A stretch of 64,000 bases of DNA, taken from positions 496,001 through 560,000 of the forward strand of contig NZ_FWYF01000001.1 of the NCBI RefSeq assembly GCF_900176375.1. Reading direction: 5' to 3'. Of the stretch, positions 52,638 to 61,773 are shown one piece after another (position 1 is the first letter of the stretch; each line of letters begins with the position of its first letter). The notes under the pieces are model-generated. The model was given only the letters and a program-made list of their open reading frames with translations, made no database searches and had not been told where the DNA came from. A program made the translations under genes and the position numbers. Source of the DNA: Reichenbachiella faecimaris. Its GTDB lineage: Bacteria > Bacteroidota > Bacteroidia > Cytophagales > Cyclobacteriaceae.

Positions 52638-54725
52638 ATGGCGACTACGAAAAAAGCAACAAATAAACTAACAAACATTAGTAAGCAAAATCTTCTGAAG
52701 GCCTATAAGCTCATGGCAACAGCTAAAACCTTAGCTGATAAATATGAGGAAACTTTCAAAGTGGTTTCAAAGTATGTACATGCCACTTCTAGGGGGCATG
52801 AGGCCATTCAAATAGCCACTGGCATGCAATTGCTTCCTCAGGATTATCTGTCTGCCTACTACCGTGATGATGCCATGTTATTGTCGATCGGGTGCACACC
52901 ACATGATCTGATGCTCCAATTGATGGCGAAGAAGGATGATCCATTCTCGGGCGGAAGGACTTACTACGCTCACCCCAGTTTGAAAGATGAGGACAAACCC
53001 AAGATACCACATCAATCTTCTGCTACTGGTATGCAAGCCATTCCTACGACAGGTATTGCCATGGGTATTCAATACAAAGAACTAAGAAACATTGGCGAAA
53101 AGCATAAAGAAGCACCTGTAGTGGTTTGTTCACTAGGAGATGCTTGTATCACTGAAGGAGAAGTATCTGAGGCCTTTCAAATGGCGGCATTAAAGCAGTT
53201 GCCAATCATTTACCTTGTACAAGACAATGAATGGGACATATCAGCCCATGCAAGTGAAATTCGATCTGGTGATGCCACTGAATATATCAAAGGTTTTCCT
53301 GGTATCAAGGCAATGAAAGTAAATGGCACCAATTTTCTGAAATGCTACGAAACCATGGAGGAAGCGATCCAGTATGTTCGAAAAGAACGAAAACCCGTGC
53401 TGGTACATGCCAAAGTACCATTGCTCAATCATCATACCTCTGGTGTAAGAAAAGAATGGTATCGTGATGATTTAGAGGAACATATGCAGTTTGACCCGTA
53501 TCCTTTCTTTAGAAAGCAATTGGAAGATATGGGCATTTCAAAAAAGGAATTGGACAACAAAGAAGAAGATGCACGATTGCTTGTAGATGATCACTATGAC
53601 AAAGCACTGAAGGCAGAAGACCCAAGTCCGCATGATTTGTTCACTCATGATTTCGCCCCAACGCCTATTACGGAAGAAAGAGGTGAACGCGAACCCAAAG
53701 GAAAAGAAAAAGCAGTCATGGTAGACAGTGCCCTATTTGCCGTTCAGGAATTGATGGAGAAGCATGACGAATGTTTGCTCTATGGTCAGGACGTAGGACA
53801 TCGCCTAGGTGGCGTATTCCGAGAAGCTGCTACGTTGGCACAGAAATTTGGTAAGGATCGTGTATTCAACACACCTATTCAAGAAGCGTTCATTGTAGGG
53901 AGTACTGTGGGTATGTCAGCCGTGGGCTTAAAGCCAATTGTTGAAGTACAGTTTGCCGATTATATCTGGCCAGGGTTGAATCAATTATTCACTGAAGTGA
54001 GCCGTTCTTGCTACCTCACCAATGGCAAGTATCCAGTCAGTATGATACTCAGGGTACCAATAGGTGCTTATGGCAGTGGTGGTCCTTATCACTCTTCCAG
54101 CGTAGAATCTGTGGTAGCTAATATCAGGGGAATTAAAATAGCTTATCCTAGTACAGGTGCAGATATGAAAGGATTGATGAAATCAGCCTATTATGACCCA
54201 AATCCAGTTGTAATTTTTGAACATAAGGGATTATATTGGTCCAAGGTAAAAGGAACTGATGCAGCCAAAACTGTAGAGCCAGATGCGGATTATGTCATTC
54301 CTTTCGGAAAGGCCAGAATTGCGCTGAAAGCTTCTCAAGAAGCAATTGAAAATGGAGAAACCATGACCATCATTACTTATGGTATGGGGGTTCACTGGTC
54401 ATTAAATGCAGCTAAAAAATTCAAAGGAAAGATAGAAATTGTTGATCTCCGAACACTACATCCACTAGATACTGCAACTATTTATCAATCCGTAAGAACT
54501 CACGGCAAGTGCCTGGTAGTGACAGAGGAACCAGTCAACAATACATTTGCGCAAAGCATAGCTGCCAGAGTTCAGGAAAATTGTTTTGAATATCTTGATG
54601 GCCCAGTCAGAACGATTGGCTCTGAAAATATGCCAGCTATTCCATTAAACTCAACGCTTGAAGCAGCCATGATACCATCAGCTGAGAAAGTAGAATCAGT
54701 CTTATCTCAAATGCTTACAGACTAA
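52638..54725 (+). CDS. 2-oxoacid dehydrogenase E1, fused alpha and beta subunits
   Basis: This 695-residue thiamine-diphosphate enzyme joins an alpha domain (~1-330, ThDP motif GDACITEGEVSEAFQMAALKQLP at ~177-199) and a beta domain (~360-695, beginning KEKAVMVDSALFAVQELM and including YGQDVGHRLGGVF). The fused form is typical of Bacteroidota branched-chain or related 2-oxoacid dehydrogenases. No E2 or E3 gene is adjacent. Its place at the end of the paa cluster suggests it feeds or drains acyl-CoA, perhaps phenylpyruvate-derived, but this is a guess. Confidence 0.9.
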   Translation: MATTKKATNKLTNISKQNLLKAYKLMATAKTLADKYEETFKVVSKYVHATSRGHEAIQIATGMQLLPQDYLSAYYRDDAMLLSIGCTPHDLMLQLMAKKDDPFSGGRTYYAHPSLKDEDKPKIPHQSSATGMQAIPTTGIAMGIQYKELRNIGEKHKEAPVVVCSLGDACITEGEVSEAFQMAALKQLPIIYLVQDNEWDISAHASEIRSGDATEYIKGFPGIKAMKVNGTNFLKCYETMEEAIQYVRKERKPVLVHAKVPLLNHHTSGVRKEWYRDDLEEHMQFDPYPFFRKQLEDMGISKKELDNKEEDARLLVDDHYDKALKAEDPSPHDLFTHDFAPTPITEERGEREPKGKEKAVMVDSALFAVQELMEKHDECLLYGQDVGHRLGGVFREAATLAQKFGKDRVFNTPIQEAFIVGSTVGMSAVGLKPIVEVQFADYIWPGLNQLFTEVSRSCYLTNGKYPVSMILRVPIGAYGSGGPYHSSSVESVVANIRGIKIAYPSTGADMKGLMKSAYYDPNPVVIFEHKGLYWSKVKGTDAAKTVEPDADYVIPFGKARIALKASQEAIENGETMTIITYGMGVHWSLNAAKKFKGKIEIVDLRTLHPLDTATIYQSVRTHGKCLVVTEEPVNNTFAQSIAARVQENCFEYLDGPVRTIGSENMPAIPLNSTLEAAMIPSAEKVESVLSQMLTD

Positions 54726-54796
54726 CAATAACTTTTCAGTCGAAATTTTTAAAAAGTAGCTGACAGATTTTAGTAACTTGGTTTAAAATAACCAAT

Positions 54797-55285
54797 ATGA
54801 AAAAGTCTGTCGTACTGCTGCTTTTGTTTATAGCCTCCTCTGATTTGCTTCTGGCACAAAAAGCCGATGACAAGGAAATAGAATTGCTAATCGAAAGGCA
54901 TAACTATTGGAGATCGGACGTTGGGGTCAGTGACATCAACTACTCCGCTGAACTGGCAAATGTGGCCAATAAATGGGCTATAGAATTGAAGACTCAGGGA
55001 TGCTCCTTTAAGCATAGCCAGAATGCTTATGGCGAGAACTTGTTCAAAGGAACTGTTGGCTATTTTACTGTAGGTGATGCTGTAGACTCTTGGGGAGCTG
55101 AGAAGCAAGATTACGACTACAAAAAGAACAAATGCCAGACAGATAAGATGTGCGGACACTATACTCAGATTGTATGGAAAAATACTACGGAAGTGGGCTG
55201 TGCAAAAAGCATTTGTGACGGCTCAGTGATATGGGTCTGCAACTATAACCCTCCTGGGAATTTTATAGGCCAAAAACCCTATTGA
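54797..55285 (+). CDS. Secreted CAP-domain (SCP/PR-1-like) protein
   Basis: This 162-residue protein has a signal peptide (VVLLLLFIASSDLLLA, cut before Q) and a CAP domain with GHYTQIVW and YNPPGNFIG, nearly colinear with the lipoprotein at 896-1408, including the HNYWRSDVG, GENLFKG and six cysteines. It is the paralogue lacking a lipid anchor, so likely soluble in the periplasm or secreted. The stop overlaps the convergent sensor-kinase gene by 7 nt. Confidence 0.9.
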   Translation: MKKSVVLLLLFIASSDLLLAQKADDKEIELLIERHNYWRSDVGVSDINYSAELANVANKWAIELKTQGCSFKHSQNAYGENLFKGTVGYFTVGDAVDSWGAEKQDYDYKKNKCQTDKMCGHYTQIVWKNTTEVGCAKSICDGSVIWVCNYNPPGNFIGQKPY

Positions 55286-56619
55286 TTACTAACAATTGGA
55301 AACTCCACACCAAAAGTAGATCCCACACCAAACTCTCCTTCATACCACACGCGACCATTCAAAAGCTCTGCATAGCGCTTGACCAGAGACAGTCCCAGAC
55401 CTGAAGAACTTTCACCATCTGTCGGCCTTGCGCTCAATTTGGAGAACTTTTTAAACAAGTTCTCTCGCTCTTCTTCCCTTATTCCTGGCCCTTGATCAGA
55501 AATTTTGACTTGGATATGATCTGCTTGATTTTCAATGAAAATTTTTACCTGTGTATTGTATTCCGAAAACTTTAATGCATTAGAAATGAAATTTTCGAAA
55601 ATCAATGGTAGGTATGTCCTATCTCCCTTCACCGTGGCATGCTGCGCTTCATGATCTTCCAGAATAAGTTTTATTTCCTTTTTGTGAGCCCTCATTTCCA
55701 TTTGCTCCACCATATCTTTGAGCATCTCCTTTAGATCAACATCTTCCCAATTGATTTTAAGATTTTCTTGATCGGACAGCTCCATTTCCAAAACGCTATT
55801 AATAAGATGTTGTGATTTTTCAGACGATTGGCTAATCATCTCCACATATTTTTCTCTCATGTCTGGTTTTTCCTCTGTGGCCATCAGATGTATCAAACTT
55901 GTAATGTTTGATAATGGATTTTTCAAATCGTGAGCCAGAATTCGAATGATATATTCTTTTTCCTCTACATGTTTCCTTAGATCTGCAGATTGGATGCTGA
56001 TGGTTTCCTTCTGTTCGTTTAGTATTTTATTTTTTTCTTCCAATTCTGTAAGTGCCTTCCTTTGAATACTCTCAAAAACATAGGCTATAAATAATACGAT
56101 GAGCAATAAACCTGGAAGCACAGAAACAAACCAGGCAGTTTTCATCTCAGGGTTGTATTCGATAGGCAACTGTTCTCCTTTTAAAGCCAGCATACCAAAC
56201 CACTGCATCACTAGATAGGAGATTCCTCCCCAGGCCAAACCTGATACGCGATTCACTACCAAAAGCGCCAATACAGGTACAGAAATTATCCAAGGGTATA
56301 CAGCCGACCAAATTCCGCCTGAAAAATAAGTAAGAACATAAACAGCCAATGCCCCTATGAGGACGTAAAGATTTCCTAGAATGTTGAGTGAAATCTTTGT
56401 CTTGGTTAATAATGGCAAGAGTAGAAAGCCAACGACATTAAAGATCATGAGCTGCACGCCTTTTTCGTATTCAAAGTAGGCACTGAGCCAGATATACGCA
56501 TTAGAGAACAAACTAGTCAGTAAGCACGCCCTCACAAAAAGACGCGCTCTCCTCAGCTTATCTGGAGCGGTAAAATACTCGTGGTGGATGAAGTAGTCAA
56601 TTAGTGCAGAGACCTTCAT
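55279..56619 (-). CDS. Membrane sensor histidine kinase
   Basis: This protein of about 446 residues has six N-terminal membrane helices (residues ~25-190), a coiled-coil linker, then a HisKA dimerisation domain with His230 (LAHDLKNPLSN) and a HATPase_c domain (ENFISNALKFSEYN, DQGPGI, SSGLGLSL). The signal sensed is unknown. I chose ATG 56619; the longer start at 56820 would add 67 residues over the neighbouring membrane-protein gene without homology. No response regulator is adjacent, so it is an orphan kinase. Confidence 0.9.
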   Translation of the reverse strand: MKVSALIDYFIHHEYFTAPDKLRRARLFVRACLLTSLFSNAYIWLSAYFEYEKGVQLMIFNVVGFLLLPLLTKTKISLNILGNLYVLIGALAVYVLTYFSGGIWSAVYPWIISVPVLALLVVNRVSGLAWGGISYLVMQWFGMLALKGEQLPIEYNPEMKTAWFVSVLPGLLLIVLFIAYVFESIQRKALTELEEKNKILNEQKETISIQSADLRKHVEEKEYIIRILAHDLKNPLSNITSLIHLMATEEKPDMREKYVEMISQSSEKSQHLINSVLEMELSDQENLKINWEDVDLKEMLKDMVEQMEMRAHKKEIKLILEDHEAQHATVKGDRTYLPLIFENFISNALKFSEYNTQVKIFIENQADHIQVKISDQGPGIREEERENLFKKFSKLSARPTDGESSSGLGLSLVKRYAELLNGRVWYEGEFGVGSTFGVEFPIVSNQ

Positions 56620-56705
56620 ACATAGCTTTAAGTTTAAAAAATCAACCTTCCCACTAATATAACGGGAAATAACCTCCACTCCCTTCCTTGAAAGACAATT
56701 TTCAT

Positions 56706-57383
56706 CTAGCCAGCAATAGAAAATGCTATATATGCACTCATCAAAATCCAGATGCCCACTATGCCGCCTAAAGCTAGCGTCTTCTTTACTGAATGATTTT
56801 CGGCATGTTGAATCAACCATGGCAAAGAAAGTGAAATTAATGCTTCACATACAATCACATATACAGGGGCATTGAAAACCATCAGTGTGTTCTTTTTGTA
56901 CCACCACCACCCGGCATTGTTCGCCAGATGTTCGTAAAGGGGTATATACATTCCTCCAGCTATGCCCAGCATAATTGACGCCTTCAGAATACCGAACTTT
57001 CTGGTTAGTAGAACGCCAATAAATCCAAGCTGAAGGATAACATTGCTCCAGGCAAAAGGCATATAAGCAGGTGAACTCCAGATCATGAGTTCCTTATTTG
57101 GATAAACCAGACTGTTGATCGTATCAACTAAATAATGATCAGTAACCAATTCCAAAAGGCCAGCCACAGTACCAAAAATCACTAGTCGCATGACGAGCGG
57201 ATTTTTATGCCTTATGGCATAGAACCAATAAAACCCATACAGTGCATAAGTAATAATACTTGCTGTAATTGGCCCCAAACTCCATACTGAACTTACAAAG
57301 GACCAACCCAACAAAACACCAGAAGAAGCTAAAATAACCCTTGTAGTTTGCTTGTCTAATCCAGCAATTAAATCTCTTTCCAT
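56706..57383 (-). CDS. Seven-helix membrane protein of unknown function
   Basis: This 225-residue protein has about seven hydrophobic helices (for example ASSGVLLGWSFVSSVW and LVIFGTVAGLLELV) and a WWWYKKN loop. I do not recognise the family with certainty. It is the middle gene of an apparent transcript running from the MpaB-like oxygenase through this gene to the kinase. Its role could be linked to that oxygenase, but this is only context. Confidence 0.65.
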   Translation of the reverse strand: MERDLIAGLDKQTTRVILASSGVLLGWSFVSSVWSLGPITASIITYALYGFYWFYAIRHKNPLVMRLVIFGTVAGLLELVTDHYLVDTINSLVYPNKELMIWSSPAYMPFAWSNVILQLGFIGVLLTRKFGILKASIMLGIAGGMYIPLYEHLANNAGWWWYKKNTLMVFNAPVYVIVCEALISLSLPWLIQHAENHSVKKTLALGGIVGIWILMSAYIAFSIAG

Positions 57384-57401
57384 TTTTAATAAGGTTTAAG
57401 T

Positions 57402-58616
57402 TTAGTTGTCTTTGATCCCCCAGTTTTTTTTCAATGACGGAGGAATTGGAAAATGTGTCCGCTGTCCATCATTATAAAATTTGATAATGCCTTCCAACAG
57501 CATTTTATTAAATGGCTTGGATATTTGATTGATAAAATGATCCCTTTCAAAAAAACTGAACGTACCTATAAACAGCTTAGTCAATTTTAAAATTAAATTT
57601 TCTGCTGCTCCTGCGTCATGAATCAACCCTATACATTTGGCCAAGTCCACACTACTAGCATCTGAGTATTCTTGTAAAAAGGTATGCATCATAAAACCTG
57701 GCAATTCATCAAAAGCATCACCAGGCACTATATGATTCACAAATTGAATACAAGAACTAGTTAACGCTTCTCCTGCTTCTGATGGAGTCGCTTGATGCTG
57801 CAATATTTTAGCTGCAAGTGCAAACCCATCTTCAAAGGTATCTGGCAATAACTGTTCTTCAATACCCATTAAATAGCCAACCACTTTCCAAGAATGCATA
57901 TAAGCATTAGTCTGGTCTGGAGTCAGCTTTACATCTAGCTGTTTCAAACCTGATAGAATGACTGGGCCAAAGGACATCAGCGTTCCAGTTAAATCCTCTT
58001 GGTTGATGGGCTCACCAAATGTGCTTGTATCCCAAGTCTGTCCATCTCTTCTATTCTTCAAATAGTAGCGTATGGAAGCATGGATCAATCTCACCTTTTG
58101 AATGGTGACAATTCCCTGCCCTCCTTGTACCAATCCTCCTGGAGACATTACGTTCACCACCATTTGGGCAGTTTCCATGAGCCGTCGAGCGAGTGGATCT
58201 ACATTTTCCTTATGTGTAAGTAATCGACCTGTATCATAAAGTACTTGCGCACCCTTTGCACACGTGTAGCACAGAGGCAACGAACTCACGTTGAGGAGCA
58301 TGAATACCTCGGGGCCATAATTGGCAAATACTTCTTCCCCTTTCAATACCAACTCAGGATCAGCCCATTCGGGCAAATGACAGGTAGATTCAAAATACTC
58401 AAACAAAATATTTCCTAGTTCCGCACCTAGTGGCAGGAAAGTATCTCGATCAAATTGATCATTTTGTACAATAGTTAAAAATACTTGATTCATCTGCCGC
58501 TCAAATCCATCGTCTATTACTTTCGCGATGGTTTGGTCTGCTATTGGGTCAGTTCGTAGGCGGCACTGCTCCAACATACTCTCATTGATATTGGAGATAT
58601 CAAAGGTCTGATTCAT
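57402..58616 (-). CDS. MpaB/latex-clearing-protein-like oxygenase (DUF2236)
   Basis: This 404-residue protein belongs to the DUF2236 family that includes latex-clearing protein and mycophenolate MpaB. The family core RLIHASIRYYLKN, NQEDLTGTLMSFGPV and MHSWKVVGYLMGIEEQ is present. Lcp is a b-type haem oxygenase cleaving polyisoprene; the histidine and arginine around RLIHASIR fit a haem pocket. No signal peptide is seen, so it may act in the cytosol on an unknown isoprenoid or lipid. The membrane-protein gene follows 18 nt downstream. Confidence 0.85.
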   Translation of the reverse strand: MNQTFDISNINESMLEQCRLRTDPIADQTIAKVIDDGFERQMNQVFLTIVQNDQFDRDTFLPLGAELGNILFEYFESTCHLPEWADPELVLKGEEVFANYGPEVFMLLNVSSLPLCYTCAKGAQVLYDTGRLLTHKENVDPLARRLMETAQMVVNVMSPGGLVQGGQGIVTIQKVRLIHASIRYYLKNRRDGQTWDTSTFGEPINQEDLTGTLMSFGPVILSGLKQLDVKLTPDQTNAYMHSWKVVGYLMGIEEQLLPDTFEDGFALAAKILQHQATPSEAGEALTSSCIQFVNHIVPGDAFDELPGFMMHTFLQEYSDASSVDLAKCIGLIHDAGAAENLILKLTKLFIGTFSFFERDHFINQISKPFNKMLLEGIIKFYNDGQRTHFPIPPSLKKNWGIKDN

Positions 58617-58708
58617 GTTGTAGATTGGTTACTTTTTCTCAATACAAAAGTGAATATAACCAAACTCTCAAAAGACTTATTAATGTTATAAAAAATATTG
58701 GAAATGAG

Positions 58709-59218
58709 CTAGGCCACTGCCGAGGCATTGAGGTATGGCATCCATTCCTTTTTCATAGCTCCTAGGTTATTGCGTAGAAACATGATGTATGAAGGTTTGA
58801 ATGGTGGCTTATTCAAGACCAATCCAGCTTCTTCTAGCGTATAGTTACCTTTTTTTGCATTACAGGCCTTACAAGCAGTTACGAGATTGTTCCAAGTAGA
58901 CTTCCCTCCTTTAGATCTTGGCACCAAATGATCCAGTGTCAGGTCTCTATCTATCCCACAATATTGACAGAGGCCATGGTCTCGCTTAAAAATATTATGC
59001 CTCGTGAGCACAACACCACGATATGGAACATGAACATAGTTTTTAATCTTAATTACTGCTGGTAGCGGATAACTTTTTGACACAGTTCTTAATTCATCCT
59101 GGCTATCAGCTTCTAGCAGCTCTGCCTTTCCCAAAAATACGAGCAAAAAAGCACGCTGAACAGTACAAACCGTGAGTGGGCTGTAGTCCTGATTCAATAC
59201 TAGTACTTTTCCTGACAT
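58709..59218 (-). CDS. HNH endonuclease
   Basis: This 169-residue protein has a C-terminal HNH domain: CQYCG, then LTLDHLVPRSKGGKSTWNNLV and CKACNAKKGN, giving the His-Asn-His metal site and a zinc-binding CxxC pair. The N-terminal half (VLNQDYSPLTVCTVQRAFLLVFLGKAELLE) is the conserved extension of a common stand-alone Bacteroidota/cyanobacterial HNH family of unknown target. There is no methylase or restriction partner. It appears monocistronic. Confidence 0.9.
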   Translation of the reverse strand: MSGKVLVLNQDYSPLTVCTVQRAFLLVFLGKAELLEADSQDELRTVSKSYPLPAVIKIKNYVHVPYRGVVLTRHNIFKRDHGLCQYCGIDRDLTLDHLVPRSKGGKSTWNNLVTACKACNAKKGNYTLEEAGLVLNKPPFKPSYIMFLRNNLGAMKKEWMPYLNASAVA

Positions 59219-59316
59219 GGCTTTTGGTTTTCATTACGGAAACTCAGATATCCGTTACGATCAATGAAAATAGCCAATTATAAGTTAAATCTGAAAATAA
59301 ATCAATGAGATCAGTG

Positions 59317-60087
59317 TTAGGCTTGTTCTGGTGTCAGCTTTTTCAGGAGTATTCTACGAGCCTTCAGTCCACTTTCACCAAGGTCGTCCAATCCTATTTT
59401 TTTCACTTCTCCACCATATATACCTGCATAATCATCCCCTCCTAAAAAAATATACCCGACTTCAGGTTTATTTGCAGAGAAAACCAAATCTCCCGGAATG
59501 ATACTATCAATGGAATGAACCTCCTGGCCAGACTTCATTTGTTCGTCAATAGTGCGAGGTAGTCTATAACCACAGACCTTAAACACTTGTTGGATGAACC
59601 CTCCAGCATCAACACCAAAAGGTGTTTTCCCACCAGTCAAATAAGGAGCATTCAGATACTTCTTCATCACCTCTTTCATGTACTCAAACTCTCTTTTTTG
59701 AGAAAGGCTTTTAGATTCACCATTGAAGGCCACTTGCTCCTCCAGTTTAAAAAGTTCATTAGTTGTTATAGGAAGTACACTACCAAACAAAATATGTACA
59801 TGTTTCTTCTGAAAGTAAATGGTGCCACTCAGATCAATGCAAACCTTATAATCAGATAAATTGACTTGATTGAAATACTCGTTGCTTATAGATGTGTGTT
59901 GATTTTTACTTATCCAACCTTCCGAATTGTCATAGTGCAATTGGATCTTCAACATATCATTCTTTTCTTCCAACACAGTATAGTGCTCACCAAAAAGGAG
60001 TTGGGACACCAAACTGGCATCTGACTTAGCTGTCGTTCTCATGGCAACCACACTCAGACGGCAAATACCCTTAGGGCTTTCGTTCAT
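59317..60087 (-). CDS. NlpC/P60-type protein with lost catalytic residues
   Basis: This 256-residue protein has two SH3b-like beta domains (~10-130) followed by an NlpC/P60 fold (~135-256). The catalytic cysteine, expected in the sequence DCSGF, is alanine here (Ala161 in FGVDAGGFIQ), and the usual His of the IIHVGI block reads PEVGYIFLG, with no histidine. It should therefore bind but not cut peptidoglycan. There is no signal peptide by eye. It lies 1 nt from smpB, suggesting co-transcription. Confidence 0.85.
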   Translation of the reverse strand: MNESPKGICRLSVVAMRTTAKSDASLVSQLLFGEHYTVLEEKNDMLKIQLHYDNSEGWISKNQHTSISNEYFNQVNLSDYKVCIDLSGTIYFQKKHVHILFGSVLPITTNELFKLEEQVAFNGESKSLSQKREFEYMKEVMKKYLNAPYLTGGKTPFGVDAGGFIQQVFKVCGYRLPRTIDEQMKSGQEVHSIDSIIPGDLVFSANKPEVGYIFLGGDDYAGIYGGEVKKIGLDDLGESGLKARRILLKKLTPEQA

Positions 60088-60088
60088 G

Positions 60089-60550
60089 CTAATATTGATT
60101 TCGTTCTAGCTCTCTTTTCACATCTTTCTCCTTGATGCTGTCTCTTTTATCATGAATCTTCTTTCCTTTAGCTAGCGCCAATTCTAATTTGGCATATCCT
60201 TTATCATTGATGTATAGCCTAATTGGGATGATGGTCAATCCCTTCTCTTGGCCCTTGGAGTCGATTTTATCCAACTCCACTCTATTCAATAATAGTTTTC
60301 TTTCCCTCAATGGTTCGTGATTATTAAAGGTTCCTTGCTCATACACTGCAATGTGCATGCCTTTGATAAACATCTCCCCTTTTGATATATAACAATACGC
60401 TTCTTGCAAGCTGGCTTTCCCTTCTTTGATGGACTTAATCTCAGTTCCCTTCAGCACCAAACCAGCTACATACTTGTCTATGAACTCGAATTCATAACTT
60501 GCTTTTTTATTTCGAATATTTACTTGATTTGAAAACCTACCCTTGCTCAT
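60089..60550 (-). CDS. smpB: SsrA-binding protein SmpB
   Basis: This 153-residue protein is the partner of tmRNA in rescuing stalled ribosomes. It has NKKASYEFEFIDKYVAGLVLKGTEIKSI (~14-41), YCYI and a basic tail with KGKKIHDKRDSIKEKD, all standard. No tmRNA gene was noticed in the window. It lies upstream of the NlpC/P60-like gene with a 1-bp gap and ~70 bp after tsaD, perhaps one transcript. Confidence 0.96.
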   Translation of the reverse strand: MSKGRFSNQVNIRNKKASYEFEFIDKYVAGLVLKGTEIKSIKEGKASLQEAYCYISKGEMFIKGMHIAVYEQGTFNNHEPLRERKLLLNRVELDKIDSKGQEKGLTIIPIRLYINDKGYAKLELALAKGKKIHDKRDSIKEKDVKRELERNQY

Positions 60551-60622
60551 CGTTACACTATCAAATTAAAGTTATAATATCTAATATTTCTTTCCCATAC
60601 CCAAAAAAGAGTAAGGAAGAAT

Positions 60623-61627
60623 TTAAAATTTCATTCTAGGCATAGGAGATGCAGTGAGCGGCACAGTATCTCCCGCTAGTTGTTGGTAATGGGCAGTCAT
60701 GCCAATCATTCCTGCATTGTCCGTGCAATACTCAAATCGAGGAATAAAGACCTCCCAGCCATTTGGTTTTGACAATTGCTCAAGTTTAGTTCTCAAACCA
60801 CTATTGGCAGAAACACCACCAGCTATAGCGACCTGATTTACCCGTTCTTGTCTGGCCGCCAATTCAAGCTTACTTAAAAGCATGTCAATCAAATGCCTTT
60901 GAATACTAGCACAAAGGTCTTTTTTATTCTTTTCTACAAAATCTGGGTCTTTCATTTTTTCTTTGTTCAAAAAATTCATGAACCCAGTCTTTATTCCACT
61001 GAATGAATAATCCAATCCTGGCATTAAAGTCTCGTTGAAGGTGAATTTGTTTTCATTACCCTCCTTGGCCAACTTATCAATCAATGGCCCACCAGGATAA
61101 GGAAGTCCCATCAATTTCGCACATTTGTCAAACGCCTCTCCCACGGCATCGTCAGTAGTTTGTCCAAGTATGGCCATATCCAAATAATCATCTACTCTTA
61201 CAATCTGTGTGTGCCCCCCACTAACCGTTAGGCACAAAAAAGGAAATTTGGGTTTGGGCTCTTCGATAAAATGAGCCAAAATATGCGCCTTCATGTGATG
61301 CACACCAATCAATGGTATATTCAACGCCAAAGCCATTGACTTAGCAAATGCACCTCCTACCAATAAAGCACCCAACAAACCTGGCCCCTGAGTAAAGGCT
61401 ATCGCATCCAGGTCAGACATGGTTACATTTGCTGTTGCCATGGCTTCCTTTACCACAGGCCCTATGGCCTGCTGATGCGCTCTGGAAGCCAATTCTGGTA
61501 CTACACCACCATATTTGCTATGAATCTCCTGTGTGGCAATCACATTGTTCATTACCTTTCCATCTACACAAATAGAGGCCGACGTTTCATCGCACGAGGA
61601 CTCAATGGCCAAAATAACATTTTTCAC
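60623..61627 (-). CDS. tsaD: tRNA N6-threonylcarbamoyladenosine transferase TsaD
   Basis: TsaD joins the threonylcarbamoyl group to A37 of ANN-decoding tRNAs. Fold and motifs are standard: ILAIESSCDETSAS, metal histidines in HHMKAHILAH, GGVSAN and the C-terminal DNAGMIGM. I place the start at GTG 61627, giving about 334 residues, since the -7 box TACTTTTG at 61674-61667 lies downstream of the ATGs at 61708 and 61687, so transcripts would not include them. The extra 27 residues lack homology. Confidence 0.92.
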   Translation of the reverse strand: MKNVILAIESSCDETSASICVDGKVMNNVIATQEIHSKYGGVVPELASRAHQQAIGPVVKEAMATANVTMSDLDAIAFTQGPGLLGALLVGGAFAKSMALALNIPLIGVHHMKAHILAHFIEEPKPKFPFLCLTVSGGHTQIVRVDDYLDMAILGQTTDDAVGEAFDKCAKLMGLPYPGGPLIDKLAKEGNENKFTFNETLMPGLDYSFSGIKTGFMNFLNKEKMKDPDFVEKNKKDLCASIQRHLIDMLLSKLELAARQERVNQVAIAGGVSANSGLRTKLEQLSKPNGWEVFIPRFEYCTDNAGMIGMTAHYQQLAGDTVPLTASPMPRMKF

Positions 61628-61666
61628 TTTCCTAAATAACTTAAATTGATTGTCTTGGTCGAAGCT

Positions 61667-61674
61667 CAAAAGTA
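61667..61674 (-). promoter_or_regulatory. Candidate -7 element of tsaD
   Basis: On the minus strand TACTTTTG matches TAnnTTTG, about 40 nt before GTG 61627 and inside the reading frame of the longer tsaD start. There is no clear -33. Confidence 0.45.
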
Positions 61675-61750
61675 CAAAACTGGGCATATTTTTTGTACCA
61701 TCATTCAAAGTTCCGTAATTACCAATGATTATCGTTTAAATAATCCAAGT

Positions 61751-61758
61751 TACTTTTG
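61751..61758 (+). promoter_or_regulatory. Candidate -7 element of the TamB-like gene
   Basis: TACTTTTG matches TAnnTTTG, 15 nt before ATG 61774. It is the same octamer that lies in the divergent tsaD promoter. Confidence 0.5.
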
Positions 61759-61773
61759 CGGAGCAGTAGTTTC

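Noticed and set aside
56620-56820. Longer start (56820) for the sensor kinase
   Set aside because: The extra 67 residues have no kinase-like or membrane character and overlap the neighbouring gene.
59236-59258. ACGGA...TCCGT hairpin before the HNH gene as a riboswitch
   Set aside because: Only 5 bp of pairing and no conserved riboswitch core.
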